Assembly: GCA_963665545.2 (NCBI GenBank)
Contig: CAXXKZ010000017.1
Coordinates: 62,001-126,000, forward strand
Reading direction: 5' to 3'
DNA length: 64,000 bases
Source of the DNA: G963665545 sp963665545
GTDB lineage: Bacteria; Pseudomonadota; Gammaproteobacteria; Xanthomonadales; SZUA-36
In this document: one piece after another, positions 46,241 to 54,616 of the stretch
How positions within the stretch are numbered: position 1 is the stretch's first letter
How the letters are laid out: the number at the start of each line of letters is the position of its first letter
The notes under the pieces: model-generated
What the model was told of the DNA's origin: nothing
Seen by the model: the letters and a program-made list of their open reading frames with translations, nothing else
Database searches by the model: none
Position numbers and translations under genes: made by a program

Positions 46241-47947
46241 TTACTTCTTCACAGCCTCAGTTACATTGGTGCCCTGGATCAACTTCAGCCCGGTGATGCC
46301 GCTTTGCCTGTCACCCTGAAACTCAATGGTCGCGCCCGCCAGCGGAATCCCAAAGGTTCCGTCAGCATAGGCATCCATAGCGACCGCTTGTTGGCCCGGG
46401 GCCTGTAGGAACAGTGTGCCGTCCTGGCCGCTGATCTTCAGCACTGCAGCGCCTCCGCCAACCTCATAGTCACCCTCGTAAGCCGCGGTATTGTCCACCC
46501 TCACCTTTGTTTTGGGTGACGATACTTCCTGCTGGTTGTTGATGGTCGACTCAGCCGGGAAATAATAGCTCATCGTGTCAAAGTCGATTGTCCACGATCC
46601 CAGTTTCCACAGGTACTGGTGGGACATTAGTGCGTCCCAGAAAAAACCCTGGCTGCGATAAGTATCATCCTCAACAAAAACGTTGCCGAGCGCCTGCGAG
46701 GGTCCCATCGGCAAGCCCTGCAAGCCGTGATCGTCCAGCGTAGACCAGTAATAGGGTTGGCCCTCCAACTCGTTCTTGTCAAGATTGAGAAAGTCTGTGG
46801 TCTCATTCACGATCACCATCGGCATCGACATGGCGAGCCCTGAGTCCATGAACATGTTCAGGCCTTCATGGCCGTTGATCTGACCCTTGGTAAACATCAG
46901 ATGCGTCGCTGCCATATGGAAAGGCATGCGGACCAATTCACGGCCGCCCATGGCTTCGCGATACTGCCTCATGCCTTGCTCTGTGCGAGGTCTCAGCGTT
47001 ATCTCACCTGCTTCATAGTCAATCGTGGACAGAAACTGTTTGAGAATGGCGGTACCGATCACACCATCGGTGGTCGGACCGTTGGCTTTCCATTGAGCCA
47101 CCACGACGGGCACATTTCGCAAAGTGACGCCACCCAGTTCGACTTCATCGGCGACACCCCATGGTTCATCTACCCATTTGCCCTGGGTGTAGGCATATTT
47201 CGCCTGGGACACCAGCAACTCCCGAATACCCGCCTTCTGTGCGGCGGACACATCGAGGTAAAGGCGATCTCCCCCGGTATCGAGCGTCAGCAAAAAAACA
47301 TGTCCGTTGACCGTCACCTCGACTTCCGGCAGTGCGCCAGGCTGCGTGTGGTCGTTGGTGAACGGCAAGTGGGCGGTATGGTCGTCCGCGGCCCATTCGA
47401 TCCGGTAGGGCATACCCTCGAATAACTGCAGAAACTCGAGCAACTCCCCACCCTTCCTGGGGCTGTCCCGATCCGGCTCCTCGAGATCACGCAGGCTTGC
47501 AAAATCCTGTCGTTGGTAGTGCACCATCACCAGAGCTGACAGTGCCGAATCGCGCATACTGCTGCCGGCGGGCGCAATCTCCGCTAACCGCCGGTATAGC
47601 CGCTCAGCCCGGTCCAGGTCCATGGTCAGCAGTGCCGTGCGTGCGCCCAGTTCCAGGTCCCATTCATTGGATGATTCGCTTGTCGCCAGCGGCGATATCA
47701 CATCGTTGGCTAGCCAAACATCACCGAGCTTGAACAGCGCATCGGCATAAGCGCGACGGCGGGCGGCATCACCGGGTGCGATCTGATAGGCCGAAGCCAA
47801 CGTATCGATCTCGCCCTCAAGATCGGCACGGGTTTCGACAATCTCTCGCGGCTGGGCTGTTGATGCGAAAGCGAATATTGACAGGGAAGCCACCACCAAA
47901 CCAAGGGCGATGATCGGGGTATTTTGCTTGTAACAATAACGATTCAC
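46241..47947 (-). CDS. Exported retropepsin-like aspartyl protease
   Basis: 568 residues from GTG 47947, preceded by GAGGATATCC; upstream ATGs at 47983 and 48022 are alternatives. A signal segment (PIIALGLVVASLSIFAFAST) is followed by a TPR-like helical region (ADALFKLGDVWLANDVI, RAERLYRRLAEIAPAG). Two aspartyl-protease lobes follow: FLLTLDTGGDRLYLD (first D-T-G) and LNMFMDSGLAMSMPM (second D-S-G), with TDGVIGTAILKQFLSTIDY. Both catalytic Asp are present in one chain. The C-terminal region is a small beta domain. Periplasmic. Confidence 0.85.
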   Translation of the reverse strand: MNRYCYKQNTPIIALGLVVASLSIFAFASTAQPREIVETRADLEGEIDTLASAYQIAPGDAARRRAYADALFKLGDVWLANDVISPLATSESSNEWDLELGARTALLTMDLDRAERLYRRLAEIAPAGSSMRDSALSALVMVHYQRQDFASLRDLEEPDRDSPRKGGELLEFLQLFEGMPYRIEWAADDHTAHLPFTNDHTQPGALPEVEVTVNGHVFLLTLDTGGDRLYLDVSAAQKAGIRELLVSQAKYAYTQGKWVDEPWGVADEVELGGVTLRNVPVVVAQWKANGPTTDGVIGTAILKQFLSTIDYEAGEITLRPRTEQGMRQYREAMGGRELVRMPFHMAATHLMFTKGQINGHEGLNMFMDSGLAMSMPMVIVNETTDFLNLDKNELEGQPYYWSTLDDHGLQGLPMGPSQALGNVFVEDDTYRSQGFFWDALMSHQYLWKLGSWTIDFDTMSYYFPAESTINNQQEVSSPKTKVRVDNTAAYEGDYEVGGGAAVLKISGQDGTLFLQAPGQQAVAMDAYADGTFGIPLAGATIEFQGDRQSGITGLKLIQGTNVTEAVKK

Positions 47948-48042
47948 TTGGATATCCTCACTGTCTTCAGTATAAGTTCTCATCTGTCCGCAATGGGTTC
48001 GCATGACGCAAGCAGGTGCCAATGCGCACCGTGGGCACTGAA

Positions 48043-49140
48043 CTACCCTAAGACTTCCCGGTAAACGCGCATCATGTTCAACCCCATGACTTTTTCGATA
48101 TCAGCAGATGTGTAACCGCGTTTTTGCAGTCCGTCGGCAATGATGTACATTTTCTCGGGGACGTCCAGTTCCTCGATAAACGGCGGCCACCTGACATCAA
48201 CTTCGGGCTGAAAGTCGATGCCCAGAAAATCTTCATGGGCTGCCCAGAATGCCTCTTCGTTGGGCATGGCTGAGCGCCAGCCGGCGATCAATGAGTCACT
48301 GCCTATCCCCACGTGGTCGATGCCTACCAGGTCAGCGACGTGATCGATGTGTCTGAAGAAGTCTTCCGCGGTGGACCTGTCTTTCTTGCTGACAAAGAAA
48401 TTGACGGTGGTTATCCCCATGACACCACCTCGGGCGGCCAGGGTCTTGATTTGCTCATCGTCTTTACAGCGTGGATTGTCACACAGCGCTCTGCAGTTGG
48501 AGTGCGTGAACAGCACCGGAACCGGAGATAACTCGATGGTGTCCAGGCCGGTGCGCTTGCCGGTATGAGACAGGTCTACGATCATGCCCAGCTCGTTCAT
48601 TTTCTTCACGACCTGCACGCCAAAGTGAGTCAGGCCAACATCGTTACGCGCTGCACATCCTGCCCCAAGCGAATTGACTGTGTTGTAGGTGAGCTGAATC
48701 TGGCGAATGCCGAGATTGTAGAAGAATTCGACGTTTTGGAGATCACGTCCAAGGTGGGTGGCATTCTGGAAGCCGAGCATGACGCCCAGTCGACCAGAGC
48801 GCCTGGCCTCCAGTATGTCGCCGCTCGACTTTACATGCATCAACCGGTCAGAATGACGTGTGAATTGGCCATGCCAGTAGGCCAGGTCCCGGACCGCCGC
48901 CGCGTAGGTGAAGGTGGGTTTGCCACGAGCCCCAAGAGTGGTATCAAGCATGTTGACACCCGATTTTTCGACGGCCGCAAAAGATGCCTCATCGGTGCCC
49001 GTGCCGCCCAGGGCATCAATGAACAGCATGTCGTAGCGGCCCTGCGCGGCGCCTGCGGTTCGCCCGTTTGCGGATGTCAGTGCCAAGACAAGCGAACCGG
49101 CGCCGGCACCACGTAACATGTCTCGTCGTGAAATGGTCAT
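48043..49140 (-). CDS. Peptidase M19 (membrane dipeptidase)-family protein with Tat signal
   Basis: 365 residues from ATG 49140, preceded by AAGGAG. The Tat signal is TISRRDMLRGAGAGSLVLAL. The TIM-barrel shows MIVDLSHTGKRT and VLFTHSNCRAL, the two zinc-binding His of M19 proteins, and GIDHVGIGSD. The N-terminal H-x-D pair is absent (FIDALGGTGTD) and the bridging Glu is replaced (GFQNATHLG). It may therefore bind one metal or have another activity; this GFQN/GLQN variant occurs as a separate M19 branch. It is followed by the aspartyl protease gene on the same strand. Confidence 0.88.
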   Translation of the reverse strand: MTISRRDMLRGAGAGSLVLALTSANGRTAGAAQGRYDMLFIDALGGTGTDEASFAAVEKSGVNMLDTTLGARGKPTFTYAAAVRDLAYWHGQFTRHSDRLMHVKSSGDILEARRSGRLGVMLGFQNATHLGRDLQNVEFFYNLGIRQIQLTYNTVNSLGAGCAARNDVGLTHFGVQVVKKMNELGMIVDLSHTGKRTGLDTIELSPVPVLFTHSNCRALCDNPRCKDDEQIKTLAARGGVMGITTVNFFVSKKDRSTAEDFFRHIDHVADLVGIDHVGIGSDSLIAGWRSAMPNEEAFWAAHEDFLGIDFQPEVDVRWPPFIEELDVPEKMYIIADGLQKRGYTSADIEKVMGLNMMRVYREVLG

Positions 49141-49316
49141 GGGTATTCTCCTTGAGGCCGTGGCTTGCCGTTCCTGCACACGCTGGTCGACTTTCTGATA
49201 TCCGCTGGTTTGGCAGACTTGTCCCGCGCAAAGGCATTCAGGTGTGGGCCGTTGGTGTGGATAGTATAAACCAGCTTTTCCGGCCTTCAGCCAAGGTGAA
49301 GCTAGGGTCAGCAACC

Positions 49317-49362
49317 GGGGTCAGAGTCAAGTGCCAGAGTAAATCACTCTGGCACCTGACTC
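49317..49362. repeat. Dispersed hairpin repeat, copy 1
   Basis: GGGGTCAGAGTCAAGTGCC... folds into a 17-bp stem (GAGTCA-A-GTGCCAGAGT with its complement) and a 5-nt loop. It belongs to the same family as 54056-54108 and 60455-60474. Confidence 0.85.
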
Positions 49363-49410
49363 GTGATTGTCTTTCCGGTCGTGCTTTCGACTGCCAGGTT
49401 TCTGGTTTTT

Positions 49411-49761
49411 TTAGATTGGCTCAATTGGTGTGTCAAAGGCCAGGCTCAGCTCTTCCGCAGCGCGCGCCAATCGCCTGTCCTCGGTCCAGATCAGCGCATG
49501 CGGCGTTAAGGCAGTCGCGGCCAGTAAACTCGCGTCGACCCGGCCGACACCCTTTCCCATCAGTTGATTGTGTTCGATGAAATGCATGGTTTCGGAAAAC
49601 GAGCTGACCACCGCCTGCGGCAACTCCGACAGGTCGGCAAGCAGTGCGGTTCGGTTGTTCAGGTTCTCGAGTGCAAGTTCGCCGGTCACTAAGGGATGAA
49701 TCATGATGTCTGCATCCAGCGGCCGTTGTGCAAGTTCCAGTTTGTTGGCGGTGTGAGACCA
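49411..49761 (-). pseudogene. PIN-domain (VapC-like) toxin lacking its N-terminus
   Basis: 116 codons reading WSHTANKLELAQRPLDADIMIHPLVTGELALENL..., MHFIEHNQLMGKGVGRVDASLLAATAL and IWTEDRRLARAAEEL. These supply the Glu (GELA) and later Asp residues (VDASLL, TEDRRL) of PIN nucleases. The first block (MILVDTSV) with the first catalytic Asp is missing: the frame is continuous with the amidohydrolase stop codon, one codon upstream of W. No antitoxin gene is adjacent. Translation could only begin internally at ATG 49704, and the product would be inactive by family criteria. Confidence 0.78.
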
Positions 49762-51244
49762 TCAGTTGCCCCCAACGCCTTCCCATTTCTTCAGCGTCAG
49801 GAACTCCCGTCGGGTCTTCGGGCCATGGGTGAGAAAAGTCGGGTCAGGATTGTTGAGATAGTTCTGCCGTCGCCACCACAGATTGTCATTTTTCGTGCGC
49901 AGCTTCACTTCGTCCAGATCGATTTTGTACGGCTTTGTCGCATTGAGGCCGAACACCTTTGCGCGCAGCTCGGGTATTATTTCAGGGTAACCGTATTTCT
50001 CCTGGTACTCGGTCGAAATCTGGAATGTGCGAAACGCCTGAATCTGGTCTTGTGGCGAGCCATACCAGATTGAATCCGTGCCCCAAATCAGGTTGTCTTC
50101 GCCACAATATTTCAGCAGCTTGCCGATGGCGTGGGCCGCATTGTTCGGATCGCGCATGAGAAACCGCCAGGTGCTGCCAAGTTCGGCATAGACATTGCCA
50201 TTGGGCGAGATGTCATTGTCCAGCAGCGATTTCACCAGGGTATCGATGCCATCGCCAGACCCATCACCCTCGTAGGGCCGCTCTGCTTTTCCCGTCACGA
50301 ATCCGGAGTGATAAATCAGAAAGTTAACATCCGGGTAGCGCTTCGCGACGATGCCAATGTCGTGGGCACTGGCTGTGCTCGTAGGATTGGGGGCCGAACG
50401 GCAGGCCTTTATGCACACAAATGATCTTCACATCCAAGTCACGCGCCTTCTCAATAAACGGGATCCCCGTCTCCTCGTCTGACAGGAAAAAACCGGTACC
50501 GCCGGGCCCGAATTGCGTATAGGTTTTCCAGCCGCAGATGTTCCAGCGTTCCTTGAGTTCGTCCATAGCCTCAAGGTCGCCATCCTGGTTTGGGTTAACC
50601 CGGCCGTGCAGCATCAACCGTTGATCGCCCTCGAGTTCTTCGACAATCCGGCGAGTTGCGTCGGCCTCCTCGATGGTCAATGGTTCGTCTTCGCGCGTGG
50701 ATGGTACGAACGACAGCACCATCATGTCGGTGTCGCTGTCGAGAAAAACGTCCTTGACAAATTCTTCTGGCCCGAGGCAGGAAATCTGGCTATTCGGCAC
50801 CGAGTCTGCGGCCAGCGCGCAACCGTATTTCGGCGCGAAACTGAACCATTCCCCCCGTTCCGGATGTTCCTTGATCCAGCGGCCGTTCGGATCGACAAAG
50901 TGACCCTGTACGTCGAAGATGAACTCGTCTCCGCCCAGCATCGCGCCCGCAACTTCCGGGTCGACAGCGGCAGACGGATCCATGGCGAAATAGCTGCCGG
51001 TCTTACCGGCTGCTGCATTGACTCCATTGAACGCGAGCAGGGTACTGGCAGCGCCGCAGGACGATACGAGAAAGCTGCGCCGGTCCAAGCCACGGCGCTT
51101 CGCGTTGCGGGTCGCATGCTCCATGGCCGTTGCGTTGGCTACGCTGTTGGCTGTCGAGAGCGGCAGCGGCACGAATTCGCCGTTGGAGGTGGTATCCAGC
51201 TTGATCGGAAGGCGCGTGCCGTCCGGGTCATTGCAGTATTTCAT
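49762..51244 (-). pseudogene. Tat-exported amidohydrolase gene with one frame break
   Basis: From ATG 51244, preceded by GGGAGAAG, the frame gives a Tat-type signal (RRGLDRRSFLVSSCGAASTLLAF) and an amidohydrolase_2 fold with EFIFDVQGHFVDPNGRW (metal-binding H region) and HGRVNPNQDG. After KIICVHKGLPFG the frame shifts. Deleting one base of the G5 run at 50389-50393 continues as PNPTSTASAHDIGIVAKRYPDVNFLIYHSGF and LIWGTDSIWYGSPQDQIQAF, for 493 residues in total. The His and Asp metal ligands are all present in the restored protein. Periplasmic hydrolase of the gamma-resorcylate decarboxylase/ACMSD-like superfamily, substrate unknown. Confidence 0.88.
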
Positions 51245-51670
51245 GATGCTTCTCCCACATGTGTTTTCATCGAGTTTCGCCGTGTGGGTTCCTTCCCAGT
51301 GAACATATTCTACCTTTACATCCCTGATTCGACATCGGCGAAGATACCCGCCGGATAGGTTCATAAGCGCACCACTTCACGGGCAGGGGACAGACGCTGC
51401 TCAATCACTGATGACGCATCAAGCACAAAACGCTGGCCGAATGACGGCGATTATACTATCGGCATAAGGCCGCTTAATCATGAACCTGTTGAGCGGCAAG
51501 TGTCTCTTAAATCAAGCCGCCTGCAGCCCGGGATCCTTTGACGACGTACTAAGATGCAGCATGAATTGATTGCCGAAGTGGGCGGTGAAATCCACGGCCA
51601 TACATTTTGCAGCCGGAAGCCAGGTAGCGGCGGACGTTTTGCTGATGAATTTGCGGTTTAGAGGTTGATT
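51245..51670 (+). other. 426-bp intergenic region between divergent genes
   Basis: This is the leader region between the amidohydrolase and the acyl-CoA dehydrogenase pair. Frames here are short and unremarkable. No clear palindromic operator was found. Confidence 0.5.
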
Positions 51671-52882
51671 ATGAGCGTTTGGACACAAGCCGAGTTAGAC
51701 GAATTTGCTGCAGGGGCCGATGTGTGGTTCAGGGGAAATACCCCGAAACCCCCGGGCTTCTTGTTGCCGTTGACCTTTATGGAAGTGGGCACCGATCAAC
51801 AGTTTGAATTCCTCCGTGAATGGCAGCGCAAGGTCTATGAAGCAGGATATTTAGGCGCGGCGTGGCCGAGAGAATACGGCGGTGGCGGATTGCCGGAAGA
51901 ATTCCAGCGCGCCGCGACGGAGGCCATGCGCAAATATGATGGGCCCATCCTACTCAATGCGATTGGGCTTAACTGGACCGGGCCGCTGATCATAAACATC
52001 GGTACCCCGGCGCAGAAGCAAAAATATCTCCAAGGCATACTGAACGCAGAGGACATCTGGTGCCAGGGTTTCTCCGAACCTGAGCATGGCTCCGACCTTG
52101 GCAATGCGCAGTTAAGGGCCGTGCGAGACGGAAAAGCATATATTCTCAACGGCTCCAAGACCTGGACCACCCTGGGCAAATACGCGAAGTACATGATCCT
52201 GCTGGCGCGCACCGACCTCGATGCACCCAACAAGTATGCAGGTCTCAGCTTCATCCTGACGCCGATGAACGTAACGGGTGTGGAAACGCACAATATTCGT
52301 AAGCTCACGGGCGAGTATGGATTCACCCAGACTTTCTTTACCGATGCCCGGGTTCCGGTCGATGGCCTGGTCGGCGAGGAGGGTCAAGGCTGGAAAGTTG
52401 CAATGCAGACGCTGGAATATGAACGCAGAGCACGACCGGGTCAGGCCGGCGGCTATGTGATGAAAGAAATTGACGCCTTTGAAGTGTTGAAGCTCGCCAG
52501 AAAGGCAGAGCGCGATGGCAAGCTGGTACTCGACGATCCGGTCATTCGCGATCGGCTTGTCGACTATATGATGGAAGCGCAGAGTCTCAAACTGAACGGT
52601 CTGCGCGGACGCATACCTGCGCTTAATCTGGACCATCCGAAGGGTCTCGCCCTCATGACCAAGCTGCAATTCAGCGAATTTGCCCGCGAGGTGAGCCAAT
52701 TTGCTTTGTCGCTACAGGGCAGCAGATCGGCTTACTACGTCGGCGATCCCAACGCGATCGACAATGGGTTCTGGACCAGAGCCTATCTCAACGCATTCTC
52801 GGCAACCATTGGCGGCGGAACGTCCGAGATTCAGCACAATATCATCGGCGAGCACGTGCTCGGCCTTCCGAAAACGAGATAG
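51671..52882 (+). CDS. Acyl-CoA dehydrogenase, first of a pair
   Basis: 403 residues from ATG 51671, preceded by AGAGG. FAD-binding and fold signatures are GYLGAAWPREYGGGG, WCQGFSEPEHGSDLGNAQLRA, LNGSKTWTTLGKYA and, at the C-terminus, ATIGGGTSEIQHNIIGEHVLGLPK. It oxidises an acyl-CoA to the enoyl-CoA. It is followed 7 bp later by a second, divergent acyl-CoA dehydrogenase gene, an arrangement typical of heteromeric FadE-type enzymes acting on bulky or steroid-like side chains (inference). No signal peptide. Confidence 0.94.
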   Translation: MSVWTQAELDEFAAGADVWFRGNTPKPPGFLLPLTFMEVGTDQQFEFLREWQRKVYEAGYLGAAWPREYGGGGLPEEFQRAATEAMRKYDGPILLNAIGLNWTGPLIINIGTPAQKQKYLQGILNAEDIWCQGFSEPEHGSDLGNAQLRAVRDGKAYILNGSKTWTTLGKYAKYMILLARTDLDAPNKYAGLSFILTPMNVTGVETHNIRKLTGEYGFTQTFFTDARVPVDGLVGEEGQGWKVAMQTLEYERRARPGQAGGYVMKEIDAFEVLKLARKAERDGKLVLDDPVIRDRLVDYMMEAQSLKLNGLRGRIPALNLDHPKGLALMTKLQFSEFAREVSQFALSLQGSRSAYYVGDPNAIDNGFWTRAYLNAFSATIGGGTSEIQHNIIGEHVLGLPKTR

Positions 52883-52889
52883 GTTGAAC

Positions 52890-54068
52890 ATGAGATTCTC
52901 GGGCATGGAAAACTTGGGCGGAATGGGGTTCAGCGAGGAACAGAATGATCTGCTGGATATGGCAACCCGATTTTGTCGGGAAAAGTCCCCAATGGATAAG
53001 GTGCGTGCCTTGCTGGAGGACGAGCTGGGGCATGTTCCTGCCGTATGGCAGGAAATGGGTGAGATGGGCTGGCTCGCCATCGCCATTGCGCAGGAATATG
53101 GCGGGGTCGGACTCAGCCTCGCAGAGGTCGTGCCTGTTGTCGAACAAATGGGCCGCACCTTGCTGGCCACGCCCTTCGTGTCAACGACGCTTGCGGCGCA
53201 GGCGATTATCAAGGGCGGTACCGAGCAGCAAAAGGCCGATATTCTGCCCAGGGTCGCCGCCGGTGAAGCTGCGACGGTGGCGTTGATGGAAGAATGCGGG
53301 GATTGGGAGCTCGCAAAAATGCAGGCGAGCGCAACTCGCAGCGCAGGGAAACTCAAATTTTCCGGTACCAAGTTGCTGGTATGCGATGCCGCGGCAGCGG
53401 AACGCATCATCGTATCGGTGTCTCTCGACGGCAAGCCGGCATTGGTCATCGTCGAAAAAGACGACTTGCCCAAAGATGCCCTGCGGCGTGAAGTGGTTAT
53501 TGACGAGACCAAGCGGTCTTATGCGTTGACACTCGATGGCATCTCGGTGCCAAGTGATCGCCTGCTCGATCCTGCAAAAAGTGTCGTGGCATTGGCGCAT
53601 CTTCAGTTAGCTGCAAATCTTCTGATTGCCGCCGAGATGTGTGGCGGCGCAAAAAGTGTCGTGGACTACACGGTGGAGTATCTCAACACCCGTAAACAAT
53701 TCGGCAAGCTCATCGGTTCCTATCAGGCGGTGAAGCACCCAACAGTTGCTGCCTATGTGGAATACGAGAAATCCCGATCGCATCTCTACAGTGCGGCCCA
53801 TTGCTTTAATGATCCGGGCTGCAGCGACCAGGGACGCCTTGAAGTCGCCACACGAATGGCGGCGGTGCAGACGGAACGCGCGCTATCCTATGCAGCAGAT
53901 CGATCGATCCAGTTTCACGGCGGGTTCGGGTTTACTTACGAATGCGATGCACAGATTTTCCGCCGTCGTGCGATATTCAATGCCGCGCTCTTTGGTGATG
54001 AGAACTATCAGAAACAGAAGCTGGCGGAAATGCTGCTTGGAGTTATGGGAGATATGGGGTCAGAGTAA
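52890..54068 (+). CDS. Acyl-CoA dehydrogenase, second of a pair
   Basis: 392 residues from ATG 52890, with GAGATAGG before it overlapping the previous stop. It shows FCREKSPMDKVR, MGWLAIAIAQEYGGVGLS, LNTRKQFGKLIGSYQAVKHPTV and SIQFHGGFGFTYECDAQIFRRRA. It is the more degenerate partner typical of heteromeric acyl-CoA dehydrogenases. The last codons (GDMGSE-stop) are formed by the left arm of a 25-bp hairpin repeat, so the native C-terminus was probably replaced by repeat insertion. Confidence 0.93.
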   Translation: MRFSGMENLGGMGFSEEQNDLLDMATRFCREKSPMDKVRALLEDELGHVPAVWQEMGEMGWLAIAIAQEYGGVGLSLAEVVPVVEQMGRTLLATPFVSTTLAAQAIIKGGTEQQKADILPRVAAGEAATVALMEECGDWELAKMQASATRSAGKLKFSGTKLLVCDAAAAERIIVSVSLDGKPALVIVEKDDLPKDALRREVVIDETKRSYALTLDGISVPSDRLLDPAKSVVALAHLQLAANLLIAAEMCGGAKSVVDYTVEYLNTRKQFGKLIGSYQAVKHPTVAAYVEYEKSRSHLYSAAHCFNDPGCSDQGRLEVATRMAAVQTERALSYAADRSIQFHGGFGFTYECDAQIFRRRAIFNAALFGDENYQKQKLAEMLLGVMGDMGSE

Positions 54069-54108
54069 AGTGCCAGAGTAGTTTACTCTGGCACTTTACT
54101 CTGACCCC
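54056..54108. repeat. Dispersed hairpin repeat, copy 2 (perfect 25-bp palindrome)
   Basis: Left arm 54056-54080 starts GGGGTCAGAGTAAAGTGCC. The right arm 54084-54108 is its exact complement, and the loop is 3 nt. It includes the stop codon of the upstream acyl-CoA dehydrogenase. It is long enough to act as a strong transcript 3' end. Confidence 0.95.
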
Positions 54109-54616
54109 AGGCAGCTCGTTCCCCTTCATCACCTGCGACTGTGTTGTTTGCAATCAAGTTGTGCCTGGTGTCGGTCACCAAATCCGGATAAGTCTGATGC
54201 CGCAGTCGGAAGTGAATGCGGGGCGGGAGTAGCGATCGTGAACTGTCTGCGCGTGTGAGTCATTCTCAGACCAGTGTGATTTATGATGTCTGCCACTTAT
54301 AATGGAACCGACGCAGTCAAACCAGGATTTCACGTCCATCAGTTACCCAACTGCGCCCGCACTAAGACAGACGGCAATTGGTACGGTCCGCTCAGAATCG
54401 CACCCTTCGTGTTCGGCAGGCAGATCACTTCTGGGTTAAGAGCAGCGGTGCGCTGGTGCCTTCATTTTGAAAACCGTGTGAGGCGTCTGGTTTCGGCCAC
54501 CGGCAAGGGCAAGGGACTGGCAGAATTTGACGACATTTTGCTTTATTAAGGGGAAAGATTTTTACTACACTCACAACAATGCGATGCAAGACAACGACTT
54601 CCTGGATGTATGAAGG
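54109..54616 (+). other. 508-bp interval without convincing gene
   Basis: An 88-codon frame at 54283-54549 has no recognisable domain or ribosome binding site and is not called. The interval presumably holds the promoter of the histidine kinase gene. Confidence 0.5.

Noticed and set aside
54283..54549. 88-codon frame ahead of the histidine kinase
   Set aside because: No ribosome binding site, no domain, and no codon-use signal that separates it from neighbouring non-coding frames.
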